Positions 1-12,955 of a stretch of DNA of 64,000 nucleotides are shown here, in pieces. The notes under the pieces were generated by a model. That model saw nothing but the letters and a program-made list of their open reading frames with translations. It was not told where the DNA came from and ran no database searches. The stretch is taken from NCBI RefSeq assembly GCF_024124825.1, contig NZ_JAMXSS010000002.1, forward strand, positions 1 through 64,000. Reading direction: 5' to 3'. Position 1 is the first letter of the stretch. Each line of letters starts with the position of its first letter. Source of the DNA: Arthrobacter sp. H16F315. GTDB lineage: Bacteria; Actinomycetota; Actinomycetes; Actinomycetales; Micrococcaceae. Both the position numbers and the translations under genes were made by a program.

Positions 1-5
1 ATGAT

Positions 6-122
6 GTTCCGGCGGTGACCTACTCTCCCACACCCTCCCGGGTGCAGTACCATCGGCGCTGTGGGTCTTAGCTTCCGGGTTCGGAATGGGACCGGGCGTT
101 TCCCCCACGCTATGACCGCCGT
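6..122 (-). rRNA. rrf: 5S ribosomal RNA
   Basis: The minus strand carries the bacterial 5S rRNA: the terminal stem at about 11-20 (ggcggtgacc) pairs with the other end near 111-120. It is the last gene of the 16S-23S-5S operon, and its length of about 117 nt is normal. The exact ends are estimated within a few bases. Any operon terminator would lie before base 1, outside the window. Confidence 0.93.
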
Positions 123-334
123 AACTTTGTGTCCGCACCGGTCCTCGCCTGGGCGTGGTGGTGGGAAATCTGTGGTTACAACTGTGGTGTTGTGATGTTG
201 TTGTGTTTTTGTTCCTCACGCAACGGGTTTGTTGGTTGGGAACCACATAGTGGACGCAAGCATTCTTGTTATCTTTGTTCTCTCTTCCGGGTGTGAACGT
301 CTTTTGAATCCGTTCACGGAAGAGGGAGTGTGGT
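123..334 (-). other. 23S-5S spacer
   Basis: A transcribed spacer of about 210 bases between 23S and 5S with no tRNA. It holds the 3' arm of the pre-23S processing stem (244-266). Nothing else is recognised. Confidence 0.7.
244..266 (-). other. 3' arm of the pre-23S processing stem
   Basis: Read as RNA on the minus strand, this segment is complementary to 3573-3595, just upstream of the 23S 5' end. About 22 of 23 positions can pair, counting G-U pairs and one mismatch. Flanking complementary arms that loop out the mature rRNA are the usual RNase III processing substrate, and the position just outside the mature 23S ends fits. Confidence 0.75.
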
Positions 335-3465
<3,131 letters not shown>

Positions 3466-3572
3466 AAAAGATCAAAAACGCTAATTTTCGAGAGAACCAT
3501 GAAAACCAACCCACACACCCAAAGGCGCCCAGGTCAGATCCAGGTTCATATTCTTGGAAATTGCTTCTTATA

Positions 3573-3595
3573 AAAGATGCTCGCGTCCACTATGT
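3573..3595 (-). other. 5' arm of the pre-23S processing stem
   Basis: Complementary to 244-266; see that entry. It overlaps the boxA-like element, so antitermination signal and processing stem are joined, as in other actinobacterial rRNA operons. Confidence 0.75.
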
Positions 3596-3610
3596 AGTTC
3601 TCAAACAACA
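3588..3610 (-). promoter_or_regulatory. boxA-like antitermination element before 23S
   Basis: Read on the minus strand this is TGTTGTTTGAGAACT followed by two or three bases and ATAGTG. The same 23-base element, with only the middle three bases changed, occurs at 5652-5674 before 16S. Duplicated boxA leaders ahead of 16S and 23S are known from actinobacterial rRNA operons and recruit the Nus antitermination complex. The assignment rests on that resemblance and the repetition. Confidence 0.65.
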
Positions 3611-3968
3611 ACCCCGTACCACACACCCCACACGCAACCCCCACAAAGGGACCAAACCGTGCGCTCGATGCAGCCAGGAACAACCAGAAACACAAGTACC
3701 GGACACCACAGCCAAAACCACGGAACCCGGCCCTGTTGCCTCAGGACCCAACAGTGTGCCAAACACTAAACCACCAGCACCCCCGCACACCGTTCCAGGA
3801 ACCACACAAGTGCAGAACCGTACTAAGTGCCGCAGGAAAAACCAGCGGCCGCTACTTGTTGATATTCCACCCGTGAGCACCCGCCGCAGAACTAGCGTCT
3901 GCGCAACGGGCGTACTCCTGACAACCCCTCCACACTCACATACATGAGGCAAGGTGACTGTAGGTGCT

Positions 3969-5497
<1,529 letters not shown>

Positions 5498-5651
5498 GTA
5501 AAACAGACACAACCAACACCCCCGGGAAAACGGGACGTATTGACTGCACAAAATTTGAAACCAGCTGTAAAAACCAGACCACACCACGGGGTGGCGGACC
5601 TGATCAATTCAACCAATTCAATACAATAAATTGGTATCAACAAACTTGGCA

Positions 5652-5674
5652 CACTATTGAGTTCTCAAACAACA
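5652..5674 (-). promoter_or_regulatory. boxA-like antitermination element before 16S
   Basis: Near-identical copy of the element at 3588-3610, placed about 150 bases upstream of mature 16S and downstream of the promoter candidates. A Nus-type antitermination leader fits this placement. Confidence 0.65.
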
Positions 5675-5733
5675 GACACACCCGGCACCACCACAACCAA
5701 ACCAGCCGTGGATCGCTCCGGAGCAACTTTTCA

Positions 5734-5762
5734 AACTTACCCGAAACCGGAACCCTTTGCAA
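5734..5762 (-). promoter_or_regulatory. proximal rRNA promoter candidate
   Basis: On the minus strand TTGCAA (complement of 5757-5762), a 17-base spacer and TAAGTT (complement of 5734-5739) form a good sigma-70-type promoter. It lies about 60 bases upstream of the boxA-like element and directs transcription into 16S. Sequence match only; no transcription start is known. Confidence 0.6.
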
Positions 5763-5897
5763 ATCAACATTCCTGCGATCCACAAACACTCCGGAAGGTC
5801 CCCACCCGCAACACGCACTCAAAAAAGCGCCATATTCACAGGCCGTTTATCAGGGGTCGGTCGCAAACTCTCCGCAACAGCGGCGGCGACTCGAATT

Positions 5898-5926
5898 ACT
5901 TTACACCCCACCAGACCCCCACACAA
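5898..5926 (-). promoter_or_regulatory. distal rRNA promoter candidate
   Basis: On the minus strand TTGTGT (complement of 5921-5926), a 17-base spacer and TAAAGT (complement of 5898-5903). Tandem promoters are usual for rRNA operons. The rest of 5500-6060 is CA-rich, non-coding leader and promoter DNA with no other recognised element. Confidence 0.4.
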
Positions 5927-6064
5927 ATCCACCCCCCACACCACCCCCACACCCCCAAAAACCCCGCAACCACAACGAAAACAAGCATCCGCCAAGCCCA
6001 CCCAACGGCCACAGCCGGGAAAACTTGCACTGTGTACTGGCTCACACCACGCGGCGGACACTAC

Positions 6065-6400
6065 TTAGACCAGGCACCCGCCGTCGAGCAGCCGCTGGAC
6101 CTGCAGCAGGAACTTCCGGCCGCCGTCGGTGACGTACGGCGACCCGCTGAGCGTGCGTTCCGGAACTTCCAGCTGCAGGCTATCGAGCATCCAACTGACA
6201 TTGGCGTAGAAGTGGCGAGCAACGTCCACGGGGACCGGATTGCCGCCGTGGACTCCTCGGCTGGGAAAGCCGCCGCCTCGGCGAGGTAGTCCCACCGGGG
6301 CCGGCCGCCGTCGAACAACTTGCCGCCGGACGGCGCCAGGACCAGGCGCTTTTGTTCTTCCGGAGCACCGCAACTGTCGCTCCCGACTGCGGGCCGGGGC
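6065..6400 (-). pseudogene. frameshifted remnant of an unrecognised protein
   Basis: On the minus strand one frame reads plausible protein (KRLVLAPSGGKLF, then RPRWDYLAEAAAFP) down to about 6265. Another frame takes over with equally plausible sequence (VDVARHFYANVSWML, then VTDGGRKFLLQVQRLL) to a stop at 6065. Each half looks like protein in its own frame and like noise in the other, which suggests one gene broken near 6230-6270. I do not recognise the family. It could also be chance in GC-rich DNA. Confidence 0.3.
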
Positions 6401-6451
6401 GACGTGGCCGGTGCGCGCGTTGCGCCGGAACCGACGCCTTGGCTAGGGTTG

Positions 6452-6471
6452 ATGCTAAGCATGCTTAGCAT
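6452..6471. promoter_or_regulatory. perfect 20-bp palindrome upstream of the SDR gene
   Basis: ATGCTAAGCATGCTTAGCAT is its own reverse complement, about 80 bases upstream of the SDR start. It also contains GCTAAGC/GCTTAGC sub-repeats. Its size and place fit an operator for a dimeric repressor controlling the SDR gene. The regulator is not identifiable. Confidence 0.55.
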
Positions 6472-6551
6472 GCGCGCGGCGTGCAAGCGTCCGCGCCAGG
6501 AGACAAGCTGCGGAGACACCCCAGCTGAGACCCGCCATCCGGAGGAGCATC

Positions 6552-7445
6552 ATGACTGACCAGTACACCTTCAAAAACCCGGTAACAGCCTACGAGACGC
6601 TCACTGCGCCCGAGCAGAGCCAGCCTGCACCTGGCCTGGACGCCCAGATGACGCCCAAGGCCGACCTCGGCGAGGACAGCTACCGCGGCACCGGCCGGCT
6701 GGAGGGACGCAAGGCGCTCGTAACCGGCGCGGACTCCGGCATCGGCGCCGCTACGGCCATCGCGTTCGCCCGCGAAGGCGCCGACGTCGTAATGTCCTAC
6801 CTTCCCGAAGAGGAGGAAGACGCCAGCCGGATCGCGGAGCTGATCGAAAAGGCAGGGCGCAAGGCGGTCAAGGTTCCGGGGGACCTCAAGGACTCCGCCA
6901 CCTGCCGCGACCTGGTGGCTACTGCCGTGCAGGAACTCGGCGGCCTGGACATCCTGGTCAACAACGCCGGCAAGCAAGTGGCGCAAAAAGCGCTCGGTGA
7001 CATCACCGACGTCGAGTTCGACCACACCTACAAAACCAATGTCTATGCCATGTTCTGGCTGACCAAAGAGGCCCTGCCGCACCTGCCGGCCGGATCGAGC
7101 ATCATCAACACCACCTCGATCCAGGCCTACAGCCCCTCGGAGACCCTGGTGGACTATGCCTCCACCAAGGCTGCGATCAACAACTTCACCAAGGGCCTGG
7201 CCCACCAGCTCGCACCCCAGGGCATCCGGGTCAACGCCGTGGCGCCGGGCCCGATCTGGACACCGTTGCAGCCCAGCGGCGGGCAGCTCACCGAGGATCT
7301 GCCGGAGTTCGGCAAGGAAACCCCGCTGGGCCGCGCCGGCCAGCCGGCCGAGCTGGCCCCGGCTTACGTGTTCCTCGCCTCGGCTGAATCCAGCTACGTG
7401 ATCGGTGAGACCCTGAACGTCAACGGCGGACTGCCGACGCCGTAG
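6552..7445 (+). CDS. SDR family oxidoreductase (general-stress / glucose 1-dehydrogenase-like)
   Basis: A 297-aa short-chain dehydrogenase of the subgroup with a roughly 45-residue N-terminal extension, like bacterial YghA and YhdF proteins. These NAD(P)H-dependent oxidoreductases act on carbonyls or alcohols, often under stress. The cofactor motif is TGADSGIG near residue 58. NNAG lies near 137, the catalytic Ser near 180 (NTTSIQ), and YxxxK (YASTK) near 200. The C-terminal ending VNGG is typical. The start is fixed by ggaggag eight bases before ATG. A palindromic operator candidate lies upstream and a hairpin terminator follows, so it is probably a single-gene unit. The true substrate is unknown. 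Confidence 0.9.
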   Translation: MTDQYTFKNPVTAYETLTAPEQSQPAPGLDAQMTPKADLGEDSYRGTGRLEGRKALVTGADSGIGAATAIAFAREGADVVMSYLPEEEEDASRIAELIEKAGRKAVKVPGDLKDSATCRDLVATAVQELGGLDILVNNAGKQVAQKALGDITDVEFDHTYKTNVYAMFWLTKEALPHLPAGSSIINTTSIQAYSPSETLVDYASTKAAINNFTKGLAHQLAPQGIRVNAVAPGPIWTPLQPSGGQLTEDLPEFGKETPLGRAGQPAELAPAYVFLASAESSYVIGETLNVNGGLPTP

Positions 7446-7464
7446 CCGGAGCGGATACACCCGG

Positions 7465-7513
7465 ACGGGCCCTTCCCTGCAGCTCTAGGCTGCGGCGGGA
7501 GGGCCCGTTTTTG
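7465..7513 (+). terminator. intrinsic terminator after the SDR gene
   Basis: ACGGGCCCTTCCC pairs with GGGAGGGCCCGT and is followed by a short T run, 20 bases after the SDR stop codon. Confidence 0.8.
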
Positions 7514-7564
7514 ACGGCGGCAGTCCGCTCCCCGGCGGAAACTGCTACGGCTGCTGCGGAGCAC

Positions 7565-7630
7565 CCCAACTGACTCGCAGCAGGTGTCGTTTTGGGGGCT
7601 CAAAACGACACCTGCTGCGAGTTAGTTGGG
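7565..7630. repeat. 30-bp inverted repeat (REP-like hairpin)
   Basis: Two 30-base arms (7565-7594 and 7601-7630) starting CCCAACT and enclosing CTCGCAGCAGGTGTCG differ at one position and flank a 6-base loop. It lies between convergent genes (SDR and cspA). The arm is far longer than a terminator needs and has no T run, so I read it as an extragenic palindromic repeat. It may also insulate the two genes. Confidence 0.75.
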
Positions 7631-7651
7631 ACGTGGCACACCCGGGTTAAA

Positions 7652-7684
7652 CAAAAGCAGGGCCCGTCAATGACGGACCCTGCT
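7652..7684 (-). terminator. intrinsic terminator of cspA
   Basis: On the minus strand AGCAGGGTCCGTCA and TGACGGGCCCTGCT form a strong stem followed by TTTTG, about 50 bases after the cspA stop. Confidence 0.85.
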
Positions 7685-7733
7685 AGAAACCTTACGGTTC
7701 CGGACTCGTGAAGAGTTAGCTAAAAGCTAAGTC

Positions 7734-7937
7734 TTAGAGAGCCTGGATGTTTACGGCCTGGGGACCCTTGGGGCCCTGCTCGGTTTCGAAGGAGACCTTC
7801 TGGTTCTCTTCGAGGGAGCGGAAGCCGGAAGAGGCGATCGCGGAGTAGTGTGCGAAGACGTCCTGTGAGGAGTCATCGGGGGAAATGAAGCCGAAGCCCT
7901 TTTCAGCGTTAAACCATTTGACGGTACCAGTAGCCAT
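7734..7937 (-). CDS. cspA: cold shock protein CspA family
   Basis: A 67-aa single cold-shock (OB-fold) domain that binds single-stranded nucleic acid and acts as an RNA chaperone. RNP1 (KGFGFI, residues 14-19) and RNP2 (VFAHY, near 27-31) are both present, and the whole protein is the domain, as in the family. An in-frame extension to 8075 exists, but the family N-terminus [10 protein letters not shown] starts at 7937, preceded by AAGGAC. The leader contains hairpins, as in other csp mRNAs. A strong terminator follows. Confidence 0.95.
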   Translation of the reverse strand: MATGTVKWFNAEKGFGFISPDDSSQDVFAHYSAIASSGFRSLEENQKVSFETEQGPKGPQAVNIQAL

Positions 7938-7960
7938 TATTTTTTGTCCTTCGTGAAGGT

Positions 7961-7990
7961 GGAGGAAAAGTCCCGACTTTCGGGTCCTCC
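7961..7990 (-). promoter_or_regulatory. hairpin in the cspA 5' leader
   Basis: On the minus strand GGAGGA pairs with TCCTCC around an inner CCCGA/TCGGG helix, about 24 bases before the cspA start. A smaller CCTTC/GAAGG pair (7948-7959) includes the ribosome binding site. Structured leaders are characteristic of temperature-responsive csp mRNAs; regulation here is inferred. The remaining gap up to 8250 shows no gene. Confidence 0.45.
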
Positions 7991-8250
7991 TGTGTGGGGT
8001 GCTCAAAACCGCTGCTTCAGAAGAACAAGGTCTTGCAACCTTGCGTACTGCCTGAACTACGAACTGCATAAACACAACAACAAAAACAACCTTACAGGAG
8101 ATTTCCGCGACGGATTACCACCACGGGCAACAGCCCCTCCCGGGAAGGTGGCCCGACGTTGCCCGGAGGCCTCGACCGCGCCCCGGAACGGGCATATCCT
8201 GCAGGGACGTCCCGCCTGAAACGCGGAGCCCGAGGCGACCGGGAGTTCAC

Positions 8251-8616
8251 ATGCAGATGCCCAAACCGTCCGAGAATGACAAGGAGCGCTTTCGCTCCGC
8301 GCTGCCGCCGCACCCCGACGTCGTGGTGCGGCCCATGTTCGGGAACCTGGGCGCGTTCGTCAACGGCAACATGTTCGCGGGTTTGTTCGGCCCGGTCCTG
8401 GGCCTAAAGCTGTCCGTATCCGACCGCGCCGAACTTGAGGCGAACAGGCGCACAGTGCCCTACGGACCCCCGGAACGGCCGATGCGTGACTATAGCGGCT
8501 TGCCCGAAGCTTGGCAGGACGACGGCGCCAGCACCGGAGTGTGGGTGGCGAAGGCATATTCCCACGTCTCCGGGTTGCCGCCGAAGCCGCCCAAGCCCCC
8601 GCGGGCCCGGAAGTAA
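8251..8616 (+). CDS. TfoX N-terminal domain protein (copy 1)
   Basis: A 121-aa protein of the TfoX_N family, small alpha/beta proteins of uncertain biochemical role. The family core is visible: VVRPMFGNLGAFVNGNMFAGLFG (about residues 30-52, shown here only as its landmark) followed by LGLKLS and a conserved YGPPERPM. The C-terminus is Pro/Lys-rich (PPKPPKPP). GGGAG precedes ATG 8251. A flavin monooxygenase gene starts 15 bases after its stop. The same gene pair recurs at 50265-51919 with clear paralogy, which suggests the two genes work together. Confidence 0.8.
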   Translation: MQMPKPSENDKERFRSALPPHPDVVVRPMFGNLGAFVNGNMFAGLFGPVLGLKLSVSDRAELEANRRTVPYGPPERPMRDYSGLPEAWQDDGASTGVWVAKAYSHVSGLPPKPPKPPRARK

Positions 8617-8631
8617 GCGGCGGGAACTGCC

Positions 8632-9932
8632 GTGCCAGTCCAGGCCGTGCCGGTCCAGGCCGCAGATATCGCGACCGCAACTGCCGGGGAGCCCAAGCGC
8701 CGCGTAAATACCCTGGTGGTCGGCGGCGGGCAGGCGGGGCTGGCCATCAGCTACTGCTTGGGCCAGGCCGGCGTCGGGCATCAACTGCTGGAGCAGCGCG
8801 CGGAACTCGGCGGCGCCTGGCAGGACCGGTGGGACGGATTTTTCCTGAATACGCCGAATTTTTCGGTGGACCTGCCGGGAATGCCGTACGGGGGCCCCCA
8901 TCCGGAGGCGTTCCTGCCCCGGGACGAGGTGATCGGGTACCTCCGGCGTTACGCGCAGGCCGCCGGTGTTCCGGTCCGCACCGGCACCGCCGTTACCCGC
9001 ATCGCGCCCGATCGCGGCGGCTTCCACGTGGAGACCAGCGCCGGGCCGTGGCGGGCTGAGAACGTTGTGCTGGCCACCGGCGCATACCAGGTCCCCGGAT
9101 CCCGGCCCTGGCCAAGGACATCCCCGGGCACGTCCGGCAGCTTCACACCCATCAGTACCGAAATCCGCAACAGCTGCCCGCGGGCGCGGTGCTGATCGTT
9201 GGGACCGGGCAGTCCGGCGGACAAATCGCCGAGGAGCTGCTGGCCGCCGGGCGACTGGTCCACCTGGCCGTGTCCACCTGCCCGGAGGCGCCGCGCCGGT
9301 ACCGCGGCCAGGACGTGATCCGCTGGCTGATGGAGCTGGCCCGGCACGGCCCCGACGTCGGCCTGAACGGTCTCCAGGTGGAGCAACTGCCCTCCCCGAA
9401 GGCCAGGTTTGCCTGCAATCCGCTGGTCTCGGGAGTCGACGGCGGCCACGACCTGCACCTGCGCGAACTGGGCCGCCGCGGGGTCCGACTGCACGGGCAT
9501 CTGGACGGAGTCGACGACGGCGACCTCGTCGTCAGCGATGACCTTGCCGAGCGCCTGGCGCAGGTGGAGGCAGCATTCGGCCAGCGGTTCCAGCCGATGA
9601 TCGACGCCTACATCACGGCGGCCCGAATCCAGGCGCCCGCCGCCGAACCCCGGGCCGCCGATGACTGGCTCCCTGCTGCCCACAGCCGGCTCAACCTCGC
9701 CGCCGAGGGCATCACGAGTGTGCTGTGGGCCACCGGGTACCGGCTGGACCTCAGTATTCTGGATCTCCCCGTCCTGGATGAGTGGGGCTATCCGCGGCAT
9801 CACCGCGGTGTCACCGAGTACCCCGGACTGTATGCGGTGGGGCTGCCCTGGCTCACCGGGCATGGTTCGGCACTGCTCTCCGGCGTGGGCCGGGACGCCG
9901 CCTTCATCGCGGAGCGCATCGCGGCGCGCTGA
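8632..9932 (+). pseudogene. flavin-containing monooxygenase-like oxidoreductase (copy 1), frameshifted
   Basis: A FAD/NAD(P)-dependent monooxygenase of the CzcO/FMO-like type, paralogous to the intact 421-aa protein at 50654-51919. The N-terminal part has the FAD motif VVGGGQAG and GGAWQDRWD. The second nucleotide motif VGTGQSGGQ and the rest of the domain appear in another frame from about 9100. Adding one base in the C run at 9093-9096 restores a continuous 433-aa protein through the conserved RQLH/YRNPQQLP segment. It is either a recent pseudogene or a sequencing error. GTG 8632 lies 15 bases after the TfoX-like gene. Confidence 0.8.
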
Positions 9933-10003
9933 GGCTCGCGGGCAGACTGGTCACCCTCCACGGCCGCCCGGGATACCGCTCCGGCGACGGGCGCGGCGGA
10001 CTG

Positions 10004-10381
10004 CTAGGCGCCGTGTTGGGGCCGGATTTCCTGGATCACCCAGCGGTTTCCGTCCGGGTCGCTGAAATAGGCGAACGCGAATCCGCCCAGGTCCTGGGCT
10101 TCACTGACGGGGGCTCCGCGGCGGAGCAGTTCGGTGCGGGTCGCCGCCATGTCCGGCACCGTGAGCTGGAGGCCCTCAAGGCTGCCCGGGACCATACCGG
10201 TCATGCCGGTGCCGATCACAATGGAGCAGGACGAACCCGGCGGGGTCAACTGCACCACCCGCATTCCCGGGATGTGCTCAACATCGTGGTCCAGGCCGAA
10301 GCCAAGCTGGTCAACATAGAAGGCCTTGGCCCGGTCCACGTCGGACACGGGCACCTGCACCACTTCAAGACGGAGTTCCAT
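10004..10381 (-). CDS. VOC family (glyoxalase/bleomycin-resistance-like) protein
   Basis: A 125-aa vicinal-oxygen-chelate protein. The family pattern is VPVSDVDRAKAFYVDQLGF at the N-terminus and AYFSDPDGNRWVIQE at the C-terminus, with the usual single pair of betaalphabetabetabeta units. These proteins bind a metal or sequester small molecules; the substrate is unknown. The start ATG at 10381 (MELRLEVVQVP) is preferred over the upstream extension to 10474, because the family begins here and AGGGTGG precedes it. It is convergent with the monooxygenase upstream. Confidence 0.85.
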   Translation of the reverse strand: MELRLEVVQVPVSDVDRAKAFYVDQLGFGLDHDVEHIPGMRVVQLTPPGSSCSIVIGTGMTGMVPGSLEGLQLTVPDMAATRTELLRRGAPVSEAQDLGGFAFAYFSDPDGNRWVIQEIRPQHGA

Positions 10382-10524
10382 AAGCGCCACCCTACGTGAG
10401 CAGAGCCTGCGGGGCCCGAAGCGATACCGCGTGCCGATGGCAACCGTGCTTCGGGCCCACGCCAAGGCACCCAAGCAAAGCGTCCATGCTCCGCGCCCGG
10501 CACGGCGCCGCCGATTGCCGAGCC

Positions 10525-10541
10525 ATACCCCGCCGGGGTAT
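10525..10541. promoter_or_regulatory. copper-type operator candidate (TACCC-N5-GGGTA)
   Basis: ATACCCCGCCGGGGTAT is a perfect 8+1+8 palindrome. It matches the TACCC-N5-GGGTA pattern known for actinobacterial CsoR/RicR copper repressors. It lies about 95 bases upstream of a His-rich DUF6153 gene that opens a copper-type cluster. No CsoR gene is in the window; assignment is by motif and context. Confidence 0.65.
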
Positions 10542-10635
10542 CATCGTGGGGCGTGACCGGCACTGCTGACCGGCGCCGCTTCGGTGCTATTGCAGCAGTG
10601 CATAACCGCGATTCGGACCGGAAGGAGGAATCCCC

Positions 10636-11130
10636 ATGTTCACCGCATTGCTCGGCCGAACTCCGGGCTTCCTTCGGCGCGCAGGCATGATGGCGGGCCT
10701 GCTGGCCCTCCTGGCCGGGATCTTCGGGATGCACCTTATGACCGGCGCCCACTCCATGGCTGCATCCGACTCCACCCACACCGCGGAACTCCGTTCAGCC
10801 CCAACACCGGCGGGGAGCCATACCGGCCACGACGCCGGCGCCACACTGAGCGCGGAACAGCCGCCGTCGCACATGGCCGCATCCCTCACCGCGGCTGGTC
10901 ACGACTCAGGCTGCCAGGAGGCCTCCTGCTTCGGACCGGGCGGGTGCGCCGAAATGTCGGGCATGGACCCGGCTTGTATTCCGCTGCCGGGCCAGGCCTC
11001 GCTCGCGGCCCCGCTGCCGGGCACCACCGTCTTCGGCGACGCCGGCCCACCGGACCAGGGGTCCGCCAGCAGCCACGTGTATCTGCCCGGGACTCCTTCG
11101 CCCGGGGACCTCTGCATCAGCCGGACGTAA
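10636..11130 (+). CDS. DUF6153-like His/Met-containing secreted or membrane protein
   Basis: A 164-aa protein with one N-terminal hydrophobic segment (about residues 15-36) that serves as signal or anchor. A low-complexity extracytoplasmic part follows, with many His, Met and Ser (SMAASDSTHTAE, HTGHDAG, HMAAS) and several Cys. It resembles actinobacterial DUF6153 proteins often found beside copper genes. The RBS ggaggaa lies upstream of ATG. A metal-binding role is inferred from composition and from the copper-type operator and neighbours. Confidence 0.6.
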   Translation: MFTALLGRTPGFLRRAGMMAGLLALLAGIFGMHLMTGAHSMAASDSTHTAELRSAPTPAGSHTGHDAGATLSAEQPPSHMAASLTAAGHDSGCQEASCFGPGGCAEMSGMDPACIPLPGQASLAAPLPGTTVFGDAGPPDQGSASSHVYLPGTPSPGDLCISRT

Positions 11131-11263
11131 AGGCACTGCCCCGCGACTGCTTCACCGGCGCGGACCCCTTTGCCTTAGGCCCCATGATCGGGCCTGTACT
11201 GCTGGCCGGCGACTGTTCCGCCCAGCGTTGTTCCCGCAACGATCTTGAAGGACCCCAATTCCC

Positions 11264-11887
11264 ATGAAAAAATCACTGACACTTTCCGCTGCCCTGTTTG
11301 CAACCACAGTGGCCCTGGCAGGTTGCGCTTCCGGTTCTGGAACTGCCGGTTCCGGAACTGCCGGAAGCACCATGCCGGAGATGAGCCACAGCGCGTCCGA
11401 TATGCCGGGCAGCGCGGCCCCGATGGACACCGCGGCCCATAACGCGGAAGACACCATGTTTGTCCAAGGCATGATCCCTCATCACAGCCAGGCCGTGGAG
11501 ATGAGTGACATCATCCTCGGGAAGCAGGACATCGACCCTCGGGTCACTGCCTTGGCCACCAAAATCAAGGCGGCGCAGGCCCCGGAGATCAGCACGATGA
11601 CCGGCTGGTTGTCGGCGTGGAACGAACCCTCAGAGATGGCCGCAGGACACAGCATGACCGGCATGATGAGTGGAGAAGAGCTGGACAAGCTCAAGGCCGC
11701 GCAGGGATCTGACGCAGCCCGGCTGTTCCTGACGCAGATGATCGCCCACCATGAGGGAGCCGTGGCAATGGCCAAAACTCAGATGGCGGAGGGCCAAAAC
11801 GCTGACGCGCTGGCCCTGGGCAAGAACATCGCCTCGTCCCAGGAGGCAGAGATCCAGGAGATGCAGTCCCTGCTGGGCGCCCTCTAA
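11264..11887 (+). CDS. DUF305 domain lipoprotein
   Basis: A 207-aa lipoprotein with signal peptide and lipobox LAGC (Cys about residue 21). A Gly/Ser/Thr linker follows that contains a twofold SGTAG repeat (a 15-nt tandem repeat at 11334-11363). The DUF305 domain carries the paired motifs MIPHHSQAVEM (about 72-82) and MIAHHEGAVAM (about 160-170). This ferritin-like helical fold is often linked to copper handling. The His-His/Met pattern suggests metal binding. It is the second gene of the copper-type cluster. Confidence 0.88.
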   Translation: MKKSLTLSAALFATTVALAGCASGSGTAGSGTAGSTMPEMSHSASDMPGSAAPMDTAAHNAEDTMFVQGMIPHHSQAVEMSDIILGKQDIDPRVTALATKIKAAQAPEISTMTGWLSAWNEPSEMAAGHSMTGMMSGEELDKLKAAQGSDAARLFLTQMIAHHEGAVAMAKTQMAEGQNADALALGKNIASSQEAEIQEMQSLLGAL

Positions 11888-11970
11888 GCAGGATCCGGCG
11901 GCGTCGGCCCCTGCCAAGGACCGGCGTCGCCGTCCGCCCACTCGTGAGTTCCTGCTGACTGGAGTTTTTG

Positions 11971-12852
11971 ATGACCATCCCCTCCCTCGCCCGTTTCCGG
12001 ACGGCCGCCGCCACCGTCGCGGCAGCAACCGTGATCCTTGCCCTGACCGCTTGCACGTCCACCCCGCCCGACGCGCCGCGGTCCGCCGCCAGCGGTGCCG
12101 CATCCGGGCTTCCGGACGCGCACGTTCATGGCCTGAGCGTCGACGGCGACACCGGCCAAGTGTTGCTGGCCACGCATGATGGCCTGTTCGACGTCTCCAG
12201 CATTCCTGCCGAGAAGATTGGGCCCTCGCATGACCTGATGGGTTACACCAAGGCCTCAGACCCGGGCGTGTTTTACGCCTCCGGGCACCCGGAAGCCGGC
12301 TCGGACCTGCCCAGCCCGCTCGGCCTGATCAAGACCACGGACGGCGGCAGGACGTGGCAGCAACTCTCGCGACAGAATGAGTCAGACTTCCATGCCCTGG
12401 CCGCCACGAAGTCCGGCATTGTCGCCTATGACGGGACGCTTCGGACCAGCACCGATGGCATTGCGTGGCGGACCGTCGGCGCAGACTTTAGTCCGTTTGC
12501 CCTCGCCGGCAATCCCAATAGCGACACTGTTTTGGCCACCACCGAAGAAGGTATCCAGCGTTCCACCGACGGCGGGAGCACCTGGACGGCGGGCACCACG
12601 GCCCCGGTGATCCAGTTCGCCGCGTTCGCCAACACCGGTGAGGCAGTCGGCGTCGCCCCTGGCGGGACTGTGTACTACTCCCCCGACGAAGGTGTTTCTT
12701 GGCAGCAGCGGGGAACACCCACCGGCCAGGTCCACGCCGTTGCCGTAGCCACTGCAGCGGACGGGACCCTCCAGGTCTGGGCCGCCACCTCTGCCGGCCT
12801 GGTTCGCTCCACCGACGGCGGAACCACCTTTCGGCCAGCCCATGCGGGCTGA
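11971..12852 (+). CDS. F510_1955-type lipoprotein with BNR/Asp-box repeats
   Basis: A 293-aa predicted lipoprotein (lipobox LTAC near residue 28) that folds as a beta-propeller of the sortilin/BNR type. Four Asp-box motifs are visible: TTDGGRTW, STDGGSTW, SPDEGVSW and STDGGTTF. The family is named glycosylhydrolase in databases, but no activity can be read here. ATG 11971 follows ggag at 11961. It recurs next to DUF305 and DUF6153 genes in related genomes as part of copper-associated clusters, and sits 84 bases after DUF305. Confidence 0.8.
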   Translation: MTIPSLARFRTAAATVAAATVILALTACTSTPPDAPRSAASGAASGLPDAHVHGLSVDGDTGQVLLATHDGLFDVSSIPAEKIGPSHDLMGYTKASDPGVFYASGHPEAGSDLPSPLGLIKTTDGGRTWQQLSRQNESDFHALAATKSGIVAYDGTLRTSTDGIAWRTVGADFSPFALAGNPNSDTVLATTEEGIQRSTDGGSTWTAGTTAPVIQFAAFANTGEAVGVAPGGTVYYSPDEGVSWQQRGTPTGQVHAVAVATAADGTLQVWAATSAGLVRSTDGGTTFRPAHAG

Positions 12853-12955
12853 TCCCGTGGGACTGGACCTGAATTCCGCTACCGGCCAGACCCGGCCTCA
12901 CACCTTCTCCTGCCGGCCCGGCGGCTCGGCCGCGGCCGGCCACTAAGGACCTCAG

